Assembly (NCBI RefSeq): GCF_964229645.1
Contig: NZ_CAXREX010000329.1
Span: 1-7,284, forward strand
Direction of reading: 5' to 3'
Source of the DNA: Nioella sp964229645
Lineage (GTDB): Bacteria > Pseudomonadota > Alphaproteobacteria > Rhodobacterales > Rhodobacteraceae
DNA length: 7,284 bases
The notes below the pieces were generated by a model. That model made no database searches, was not told where the DNA came from, and worked only from the letters and a program-made list of their open reading frames with translations. A program made the translations under genes and the position numbers. This document shows positions 1 to 5,107 of the stretch, one piece after another. Position 1 is the stretch's first letter, and the number at the start of each line of letters is the position of its first letter.

Positions 1-278
1 TCGAGCCCGACATCGAGCGCCGAAAGGCTCCTCTGTGCGAAATGGGCGAAGACCTCGCCCGCCTCGGTCAGTTCCACCCCGGCGCGGCTGCGCGTGAGCA
101 ACACCTTGCCCAGGATCTCTTCCAGTTCCTTGATCGTCTTCGACATGGCGGGTTGCGTCAGGTTCAGCCGATCCGCTGCGCGCTTGAGGCTCTTGTGCCG
201 GACGGCCTCGGTAAAACATTGCACATGGCGCAGCTTGATGCGGCGGCGCAGCTGATAGTTATCAATTTGGGCAACCAT
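1..278 (-). CDS. pcaQ: PcaQ-type LysR transcriptional activator, N-terminal part (cut by window edge)
   Basis: This is the N-terminal 92 codons of a LysR-family regulator; the effector-binding domain lies beyond the left edge. The protein starts MVAQIDNYQLRRRIKLRHVQ, and the winged helix-turn-helix follows, with the recognition region around residues 32-54 (LNLTQPAMSKTIKELEE) and the wing ending in a GVELTEAGEVF segment. The basic 'RIKLRH' lead-in and the TQPAMSKTIKELE helix resemble PcaQ of rhizobia. PcaQ is known to activate pca genes in response to beta-carboxymuconate or related intermediates. The ATG at 276-278 is the only plausible start, because the upstream ATG near 297 runs into a TGA within four codons. 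The Shine-Dalgarno (GAGCGG) is weak. The gene is divergent from pobA-pcaDCHG, the usual layout for a LysR activator and its target. Family assignment is firm; the PcaQ name rests on N-terminal similarity plus context. Confidence 0.88.
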   Translation of the reverse strand, partial: MVAQIDNYQLRRRIKLRHVQCFTEAVRHKSLKRAADRLNLTQPAMSKTIKELEEILGKVLLTRSRAGVELTEAGEVFAHFAQRSLSALDVGL

Positions 279-363
279 ACCGCTCAATATCTCATTATCC
301 CCGACGAAACAGTTATGCTACCTCTGGAACAGGACGTCTAGACTGCTATTCGGGGAGGACAGC
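279..363. promoter_or_regulatory. Divergent pcaQ / pobA-pca control region
   Basis: These 85 bases separate the two divergent starts and are visibly richer in A+T than the flanking genes, as expected for a shared promoter. On the minus strand a -10-like GATAAT (complement of 294-299) lies about 16 bases before the pcaQ ATG, but no convincing -35 element precedes it. On the plus side TATGCT (314-319) is a possible -10 for pobA, again without a good -35, which suits an activator-dependent promoter. The hexamer AGTTAT occurs at 311-316 and again at 257-262 inside the pcaQ start; its complement ATAACT resembles one half of the rhizobial PcaQ site as I recall it (ATAACC-N4-GGTTAA), but no complete dyad is visible. 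A Shine-Dalgarno sequence GGGGAGGA at 352-359 serves pobA. Confidence 0.6.
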
Positions 364-1533
364 ATGCGCAGCCAGGTCGTGATCGTCGGTGGAGGGCCTT
401 CGGGGCTTTTGCTGGGGCAGCTTCTGCATCGCAGGGGCGTCGACGCGGTGGTGCTGGAGCGCAAGACCCGCGACTACGTTCTCGGGCGCATCCGCGCGGG
501 AATCCTGGAGACCGGCTTCGTCAACCTGATGCGCGAGGCCGGCGTGGCCGAGCGGCTCGACCGGGAATGCTTCATCCACGAGGGCACCCAGATTGCCGAC
601 GGCAACGAGATGTTCTCGGTCAATTTCCAGGAGCTGATCGGGGAATCGGTGGTGCTCTATGGCCAGACCGAGGTGACGCGCGACCTTTACGACGCGCGCG
701 AAGCCGCCGGCGCCAGGACCATCTTCAATGTCGATGACGTCGAGATCTGCGGCGCCGATACCGAGGCGCCCTTTGTCACGTTCACCGCGGGCGGCCAGAG
801 CCACAGGATCGACTGCGATTTCGTGGCGGGCTGCGACGGCTTTCACGGTGTCAGCCGCCAGACCATCCCGCTGACGGTGCGCAAGGAATACGAGAAGGTC
901 TACCCGTTCGGCTGGCTCGGCATCCTGTCGGAAACCCCGCCTGTCGATGACGAGCTGATCTACGCCAATTCCGAGCGCGGCTTTGCCCTGTGTTCCATGC
1001 GCAACGCCAATCTGAGCCGCTATTACATCCAGTGTTCCCTGTCGGACCGCCCGGAGGACTGGAGCGACGCGGCCTTCTGGGACGAGCTGAGGCGCCGCAT
1101 CCCAGAGCATGTGGCCGACAAGCTGGTGACCGGGCCCTCGATCGAGAAATCCATTGCGCCGCTGCGCAGCTTCGTGACCGAGCCGATGCGGTGGGGGCGC
1201 CTGTTCCTGTGCGGCGATGCCGCCCATATCGTGCCACCCACCGGGGCCAAGGGGCTGAATACCGCCGCCTCGGACATCCATTATCTCTATCACGGTCTGA
1301 TGCAGTTCTATGAAGACAAGGACAGCGAGGGCATCGACCGCTACTCGGAAAAGGCGCTGGCGCGGATCTGGAAGGCCGAACGCTTCAGCTGGTGGATGAC
1401 CACGCTGCTGCATCGCTTCCCCGAGATGACCGAGTTCGACCTCAAGATGCAGCAGGCCGATATCGCCTTCCTGCGCGACAACGTGGATGCGCAGCGGGTC
1501 ATGGCCACCAACTATGTCGGGTTGCCCTTCTGA
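364..1533 (+). CDS. pobA: 4-hydroxybenzoate 3-monooxygenase (p-hydroxybenzoate hydroxylase)
   Basis: This cytoplasmic FAD monooxygenase hydroxylates 4-hydroxybenzoate to protocatechuate using NAD(P)H and oxygen, feeding the genes downstream. The 389-residue protein matches the Pseudomonas enzyme almost residue for residue. The GGGPSG dinucleotide motif is at 9-14, E32 follows, and RIRAG at 42-46 carries R42 and R44. The DG motif (CDGFHGVSR) begins at 157, and the GD motif (CGDAAHIVPPTGAKGLN) begins at 283 with D285 and P292. Substrate-pocket counterparts of Tyr201, Ser212, Arg214, Arg220, Tyr222 and Tyr385 are present as Y200, S211, R213, R219, Y221 and Y384. RKTRDYVL at 33-40 resembles the NADPH-preferring enzymes, so NADPH is the likely cosubstrate (inference). 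The protein ends at GLPF, slightly shorter than the 394-residue Pseudomonas protein. GGGGAGGA upstream supports the ATG start. The TGA overlaps the pcaD ATG by one base. Confidence 0.97.
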   Translation: MRSQVVIVGGGPSGLLLGQLLHRRGVDAVVLERKTRDYVLGRIRAGILETGFVNLMREAGVAERLDRECFIHEGTQIADGNEMFSVNFQELIGESVVLYGQTEVTRDLYDAREAAGARTIFNVDDVEICGADTEAPFVTFTAGGQSHRIDCDFVAGCDGFHGVSRQTIPLTVRKEYEKVYPFGWLGILSETPPVDDELIYANSERGFALCSMRNANLSRYYIQCSLSDRPEDWSDAAFWDELRRRIPEHVADKLVTGPSIEKSIAPLRSFVTEPMRWGRLFLCGDAAHIVPPTGAKGLNTAASDIHYLYHGLMQFYEDKDSEGIDRYSEKALARIWKAERFSWWMTTLLHRFPEMTEFDLKMQQADIAFLRDNVDAQRVMATNYVGLPF

Positions 1534-2321
1534 TGCAGGTGGCGCTGGCAAATGGTGTCGGTCTCAACTGGCGCGAGGACGGCGACCCGGCAGGCTACCC
1601 CGTGGTCTTTGCCAACTCGCTCGGAACCGACATGCGGCTGTGGGACCAGGTCCTGCCGCTGCTGCCCCGGGGCCTGCGGATCATCCGCTTCGACAAGCGC
1701 GGGCATGGTCTGTCGGACTGCCCCCCTGCCCCATATGCGATGGAGGACCTCGTCAGCGACGCAGAGGCGCTGCTGGACGGGTTGGGCCTGCGCGCGTGCG
1801 TCTTTGTCGGTCTCTCCATCGGCGGGATGATCGGCCAGGGGCTTGCCGCGCGGCGGCCCGACCTGGTGGCAGCGCTGGTGCTGTCCAATACCGCCGCGAA
1901 AATGGGCGATGCGGCCATGTGGCAGACCCGGATCGACGCGATCCGCGCAGGCGGGATAGAAGCGCTGGCCGACGCGGTGATGGAGCGCTGGTTCTCGCCC
2001 GCCTTCCTCTCGCGCCCCGAACTAACCGCCTGGCGCAACATGCTGACGCGCACGCCGGTTGAAGGCTATGTCGGCTGCTGCCGCGCCATCGCGGGCGCGG
2101 ACCTGTCGGAAAGCACCAGCGCCCTCTCGCTGCCGGTTCTGGCCATCGCGGGCCGCGAAGACGGGGCGAGCCCGCCCGCGCTGGTGCAGGGCACCGCCGA
2201 TATGATCGCGGGCAGCCGCTTCGCGGTGATCGAGGGTGCGGGTCACCTGCCTTGCGTCGAGGACCCCGCCGCCTATGCCGCCCTGCTTAATGATTTCCTG
2301 AAGGAGCACGCCCATGTCTGA
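1533..2321 (+). CDS. pcaD: 3-oxoadipate (beta-ketoadipate) enol-lactone hydrolase
   Basis: This alpha/beta hydrolase of 262 residues opens beta-ketoadipate enol-lactone to beta-ketoadipate. Visible family signatures are FANSLGTDMRLWD (26-38, oxyanion-hole region), RFDKRGHGLSD (52-62), and the nucleophile elbow GLSIGG with Ser95. The acid Asp210 lies in GREDGASPP and His238 in GAGHLPC, so the catalytic triad is complete. The reading frame is open further upstream, but the ATG at 1533 is chosen because it overlaps the pobA stop as TGATG and gives the expected MQVALANGVGLNW N-terminus. No clear Shine-Dalgarno sequence precedes it, so translation probably depends on reinitiation after pobA. PcaD is a separate protein here, not fused to PcaC as in the PcaL proteins of actinobacteria. 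Its stop lies 8 bases inside the start of pcaC. Confidence 0.95.
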   Translation: MQVALANGVGLNWREDGDPAGYPVVFANSLGTDMRLWDQVLPLLPRGLRIIRFDKRGHGLSDCPPAPYAMEDLVSDAEALLDGLGLRACVFVGLSIGGMIGQGLAARRPDLVAALVLSNTAAKMGDAAMWQTRIDAIRAGGIEALADAVMERWFSPAFLSRPELTAWRNMLTRTPVEGYVGCCRAIAGADLSESTSALSLPVLAIAGREDGASPPALVQGTADMIAGSRFAVIEGAGHLPCVEDPAAYAALLNDFLKEHAHV

Positions 2322-2691
2322 GCGTTTTGAAACCGGCATGAAGGTGCGCCGCAAGATCCTTGGCGATGCCCATGTGGACCGCGCAGAGGCGGCCAAGACG
2401 GCCTTTGACGCGCCCTTCCAGACGCTGATCACCGAAGGTGCCTGGGGCAATGTCTGGGCGTCCGACCGCATCAGCGACAGGGAACGCTCGATGCTGACGC
2501 TGGCCCTGCTGGCCGCGCTTGGCAATTTCGATGAAATCCCCATGCATATCCGCGCCACGGCCCGCACCGGGGCCAGCAAGGAAGATGTGCTGGAGGCCTT
2601 TCAGCACGTGGCCATCTACGCGGGCGTTCCCCGCGCCAATCACGCGCTGAAGCTGGCCAAGGAAACCTACGCGGAAATGGAACGAGATTAA
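2314..2691 (+). CDS. pcaC: 4-carboxymuconolactone decarboxylase
   Basis: This small 125-residue protein of the carboxymuconolactone decarboxylase family (PF02627) removes CO2 from gamma-carboxymuconolactone to give beta-ketoadipate enol-lactone, the PcaD substrate. The N-terminal part (MSERFETGMKVRRKILGDAH) and the segment from about 58 to 115, including RSMLTLALLAALG, EIPMHIRATARTG and EAFQHVAIYAGVPRANHA, are typical of true PcaC. There is no CxxC pair, so it is not an AhpD-type peroxidase relative. Length is normal for the family. AAGGAG sits seven bases before the ATG, within the last codons of pcaD, and the two genes overlap by 8 bases, so they are translationally coupled. The PcaC substrate is made by PcaB, whose gene is not in this window. 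Confidence 0.95.
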   Translation: MSERFETGMKVRRKILGDAHVDRAEAAKTAFDAPFQTLITEGAWGNVWASDRISDRERSMLTLALLAALGNFDEIPMHIRATARTGASKEDVLEAFQHVAIYAGVPRANHALKLAKETYAEMERD

Positions 2692-2739
2692 CCCCGGGAA
2701 ACGCGCGAACGACCCCGGCAGACAGAGGAGCACGCCGCC

Positions 2740-3468
2740 ATGACAAGCCCCGGCGAATTCTACCAGCGGGACCGGATGTGGCATCCGCCCGCCTATGACA
2801 AGGACTACAAGACCAGCGTCACGCGCAGCCCGCAATATTCGCTGATCTCGCTGCAGAACTCGGTTTCCGAGATCACCGGGCCGACCTTCGGCCATAACGA
2901 CGTGGACCCGCTGGACCGTGACCTGATCAAGAACTACGCCAAGCCCGGCGAAAGCCCGATCGGCGAGCGGATCATTGTGCATGGCCGCGTGCTGGACGAA
3001 CACGGCCGCCCCGTGCCCAACACGCTGGTCGAAATCGGGCAGGCCAATGCGGGCGGGCGCTACCGGCACAAGAAGGACACCTATCTTGCGCCGATCGACC
3101 CCAATTTCGGCGGCTGCGGGCGCACGATCACGGATGAGAACGGCTATTACTACTTCCGCACCGTCAAGCCCGGTGCCTACCCGTGGCGCAACTGGGTCAA
3201 TGACTGGCGGCCCGCGCATATCCACGTCTCGGTTTTCGGCCATGCCTGGACGCAGCGGCTGATCACCCAGATGTATTTCGAGGGCGATCCGCTGATCGCG
3301 AGCTGTCCCATCGTCAACACGATCCGCGACAAGGCGGCCATCGGGCAGTTGATCGCCGCGCTCGACAAGAACGCCTCGGTGCCGCTCGACTCGATCGCCT
3401 ACAAGTTCGACATCGTGCTGCGCGGGCGCCGCTCGACGCTCTTTGAAAACCGGCTGGAGGGGAACTGA
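2740..3468 (+). CDS. pcaH: Protocatechuate 3,4-dioxygenase, beta subunit (iron-binding)
   Basis: This is the catalytic subunit of the Fe(III) intradiol dioxygenase that cleaves protocatechuate between carbons 3 and 4 to 3-carboxy-cis,cis-muconate. Its 242 residues align with Pseudomonas putida PcaH almost without gaps. The four iron ligands are Y108, Y147, H160 and H162, equivalent to Tyr408, Tyr447, His460 and His462. R157, W149, Q177 and I191 match Arg457, Trp449, Gln477 and Ile491. The oddity is G100 in VEIGQANAGGRYRHK, where the P. putida protein has Trp400 (EMWQANAGGRYRHK). The C-terminus RGRRSTLFENRLEGN is a few residues longer than in P. putida. GGAG about ten bases before the ATG supports the start. 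A 48-base gap without a strong hairpin follows pcaC, and the stop overlaps the pcaG start as TGATG, consistent with equimolar synthesis of the two subunits. Confidence 0.97.
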   Translation: MTSPGEFYQRDRMWHPPAYDKDYKTSVTRSPQYSLISLQNSVSEITGPTFGHNDVDPLDRDLIKNYAKPGESPIGERIIVHGRVLDEHGRPVPNTLVEIGQANAGGRYRHKKDTYLAPIDPNFGGCGRTITDENGYYYFRTVKPGAYPWRNWVNDWRPAHIHVSVFGHAWTQRLITQMYFEGDPLIASCPIVNTIRDKAAIGQLIAALDKNASVPLDSIAYKFDIVLRGRRSTLFENRLEGN

Positions 3469-4088
3469 TGACCCAGACGCTCGATTACCTCAAGGAATCC
3501 CCCTCGCAGACGGCGGGCCCCTATGTTCACATCGGCCTGGCCCCCGGCGCCGCGGGCTTCGACATCTACAACCAGGAACTGGGTTGGGACATTGCCGGCC
3601 CCAATGCCAAGGGCGAACGCATCCGTGTCGAGGGCATCGTGATCGACGCCACCGGAAGCCCGGTCAAGGACGTGCTGCTGGAGGCCTGGCAGGCCAATGC
3701 GGCGGGTCACTACGCCCATCCCCAGGGCGGCGGCAAGGTCGAGCCCGGCTTTCGGGGCTGGGGCCGTGTCATCACCGATTTCGCCACCGGCGAATGGGGA
3801 TTCGACACGGTCAAGCCCGGCCGCACGCCGGGGCGCAATGTCGGCACCCAGGCCCCGCATATCAACCTGTGGATCGTGGCGCGCGGCATCAATATCGGCC
3901 TCAACACCCGGATCTATTTCGAGGACGAGGCCGAGGCCAATGCCGAGGACCCGGTCCTGAACCTGATCGAATGGGAGCGCCGCCGCGCGACGCTGATCGC
4001 CAAGCGCAGCGAGCGCGACGGCCAGGCGGTCTACCGCTTCGACATCAAGCTTCAGGGCCAGGACGAAACCGTCTTCTTCGACATTTGA
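3468..4088 (+). CDS. pcaG: Protocatechuate 3,4-dioxygenase, alpha subunit
   Basis: This 206-residue protein is the non-metal-binding partner of PcaH and contributes to the substrate pocket at the subunit interface. The N-terminal SPSQTAGPYVHIGL (11-24) is the alpha-subunit signature whose Thr, Gly, Pro and Tyr line the active site in known structures. The core repeats the intradiol dioxygenase fold: VEGIVIDATGSPVKDVLLEAWQ, then GHYAHP, then GWGRVITD. It has lost the ligand set of the beta subunit, with APHINLW where PcaH has RPAHIHVS. Its WQANAAG motif keeps the Trp that is missing from PcaH in this window. GGAGG precedes the ATG, which overlaps the pcaH stop. Length is normal. A 55-base gap with a strong hairpin separates it from the next gene, where pcaB is commonly found in related clusters. 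Confidence 0.96.
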   Translation: MTQTLDYLKESPSQTAGPYVHIGLAPGAAGFDIYNQELGWDIAGPNAKGERIRVEGIVIDATGSPVKDVLLEAWQANAAGHYAHPQGGGKVEPGFRGWGRVITDFATGEWGFDTVKPGRTPGRNVGTQAPHINLWIVARGINIGLNTRIYFEDEAEANAEDPVLNLIEWERRRATLIAKRSERDGQAVYRFDIKLQGQDETVFFDI

Positions 4089-4097
4089 CCAAGACAC

Positions 4098-4122
4098 GGC
4101 CCGGCGGCAGGATCGCCGGGCC
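4098..4122 (+). terminator. Intra-operon hairpin between pcaG and the BKACE gene
   Basis: A perfect 9-bp inverted repeat GGCCCGGCG / CGCCGGGCC with a 7-base loop (4107-4113) starts 9 bases after the pcaG stop. It is not followed by a T tract (AACCAGC comes next), so it is a poor intrinsic terminator. It more likely partly attenuates transcription or protects the 3' end of the upstream message, giving unequal expression of pcaG and the last gene. The structure is seen directly; the function is inferred. Confidence 0.6.
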
Positions 4123-4143
4123 AACCAGCTCAGGAAACGCGAC

Positions 4144-4983
4144 ATGACCACCCCTTGCATCATTTGCGTGGCGATCACCGGATCGGTGCCGCGCAAGGAA
4201 AACAACCCGGCCGTGCCGATCACCGTCGAGGAACAGATCGAAAGCACGCAGGAAGCCTTCGAGGCAGGGGCCGCCATCGCCCATTGCCACGTGCGCAACG
4301 ACGACCAGACCCCGACCAGCGACCCCGAGAAATTCGGCCGCCTGATGGAAGGGCTGCACAGGCATTGCCCGGGCATGATCGTGCAATTGTCGACCGGGGG
4401 GCGCTCTGGCGCGGGCCAGGCGCGCGGCGGCATGCTGCCGCTGGCCCCCGACATGGCCTCGCTGTCCGTGGGCTCGAACAACTTTCCCACCCGCGTCTAC
4501 GAGAACCCGCCCGACCTGGTGGAATGGCTGGCCTCGGAAATGCGCAAGTACAACGTGAAGCCCGAGATCGAAGCTTTTGATCTATCGCATATTTTCCAGG
4601 CCAAGCTGATGCAGGACCGGGGCGAGCTTCTGGGCACGCCCTACGTGCAGTTCGTGATGGGCGTGAAGAACGCCATGCCGGTCGACCGCGAGGTGTTCGA
4701 CTTCTACATCCGCACGGTCAAGCGGCTCTTTGGCGAGGACGCGCCCTGGTGCGCGGCCGGGATCGGGGCCAACCAGATCGTCGTCAACGAATGGGCCGTG
4801 GCCGCAGGCGGCCATGCCCGCACGGGGCTTGAAGACAACATGCGCCTCGACCGGGAAAGGCTGGCGCCTTCGAATGCCGCGCTGGTCAGCCGCGTGGTCG
4901 AGATCTGCGAGCGCCACGAACGCCCGGTGGCCAGCTGGCAGGAGGCCCGCGCCAGCCTTGGGCTGGCCCCGCTGGCCGCCTGA
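4144..4983 (+). CDS. Beta-keto acid cleavage enzyme (BKACE, DUF849/COG3246), probably acting on beta-ketoadipate
   Basis: BKACE enzymes are Zn-dependent TIM-barrel proteins that condense a beta-keto acid with acetyl-CoA and split the product into acetoacetate and a new acyl-CoA; the founding member is Kce of lysine fermentation. This 279-residue protein has family length and motifs: VAITGSVPRKENNPAVPIT (9-27), AHCHVR with H47 and H49, QLSTGGRSG with S83, PEIEAFD with E143, and ARTGLEDN with R226, E230 and D231. These match the Kce zinc ligands (two His, Glu230) and catalytic residues as I remember them. As the last gene of an operon producing beta-ketoadipate, its likely reaction is beta-ketoadipate + acetyl-CoA to succinyl-CoA + acetoacetate; the substrate is inferred from context. 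AGGA eight bases before the ATG supports the start. Family assignment is firm, substrate moderate. Confidence 0.92.
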   Translation: MTTPCIICVAITGSVPRKENNPAVPITVEEQIESTQEAFEAGAAIAHCHVRNDDQTPTSDPEKFGRLMEGLHRHCPGMIVQLSTGGRSGAGQARGGMLPLAPDMASLSVGSNNFPTRVYENPPDLVEWLASEMRKYNVKPEIEAFDLSHIFQAKLMQDRGELLGTPYVQFVMGVKNAMPVDREVFDFYIRTVKRLFGEDAPWCAAGIGANQIVVNEWAVAAGGHARTGLEDNMRLDRERLAPSNAALVSRVVEICERHERPVASWQEARASLGLAPLAA

Positions 4984-4992
4984 GCCTTCGAA

Positions 4993-5019
4993 GGATCGCC
5001 GCGCCCGGCGCGGCGATCC
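4993..5019 (+). terminator. GC-rich terminator-like hairpin after the BKACE gene
   Basis: A perfect 12-bp inverted repeat, GGATCGCCGCGC / GCGCGGCGATCC, with a 3-base loop (CCG, 5005-5007) begins 9 bases after the BKACE stop. It overlaps a 10-bp palindrome CCTTCGAAGG (4985-4994). No T tract follows directly, but a second hairpin and TTTT lie just downstream. It probably ends the pobA-pca transcript, alone or with that second hairpin. Confidence 0.75.
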
Positions 5020-5021
5020 GC

Positions 5022-5050
5022 GCGATCCGCAGCGGATCGCGGATCATTTT
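5022..5050 (+). terminator. Second hairpin with T run, likely intrinsic terminator
   Basis: GCGATCC (5022-5028) pairs with GGATCGC (5034-5040) around a 5-base loop, GCAGC. The sequence GGATCATTTT follows, giving a short T run at 5047-5050. This is the better intrinsic terminator candidate for the plus-strand operon. Both this and the preceding hairpin lie downstream of both convergent operons, so they may also stop minus-strand transcripts. Confidence 0.6.
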
Positions 5051-5065
5051 CCGCCGCAGAAAATG
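5045..5065 (-). terminator. Small A/T-rich hairpin between the convergent operons
   Basis: CATTTTC (5045-5051) and GAAAATG (5059-5065) form a perfect 7-bp stem with a 7-base loop. Read on the minus strand it lies about 40 bases past the acyl-CoA dehydrogenase stop. It could contribute to ending that transcript or serve both directions. The rest of 5066-5107 holds a 12-bp palindrome GGCCCGCGGGCC (5075-5086) and no gene. Confidence 0.4.
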
Positions 5066-5107
5066 CCCCCGCCAGGCCCGCGGGCCAGCGGCCAGAGCTG
5101 CCCGGGT

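Noticed and set aside
42..341. Plus-strand 99-codon frame at the left edge
   Set aside because: It is antisense to the clear LysR helix-turn-helix of pcaQ and extends into the promoter region.
336..343. GTCTAGAC palindrome before pobA as an operator
   Set aside because: It is only 8 bp, has no second copy nearby, and does not fit a LysR T-N11-A dyad, so it may be chance.
1392..1532. Upstream extension of pcaD (47 extra codons) as a longer start
   Set aside because: The extension lies fully within pobA and matches nothing in PcaD; the TGATG start gives the normal N-terminus and length.
346..1551. Long 401-codon open frame on the minus strand opposite pobA
   Set aside because: It mirrors pobA, whose motifs match the hydroxylase family residue by residue; the antisense protein shows no recognisable family and is an effect of high GC.
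2287..4490. Minus-strand open frames opposite pcaC, pcaH, pcaG and BKACE
   Set aside because: They are antisense shadows; the plus-strand genes have complete catalytic motifs and overlapping operon junctions.
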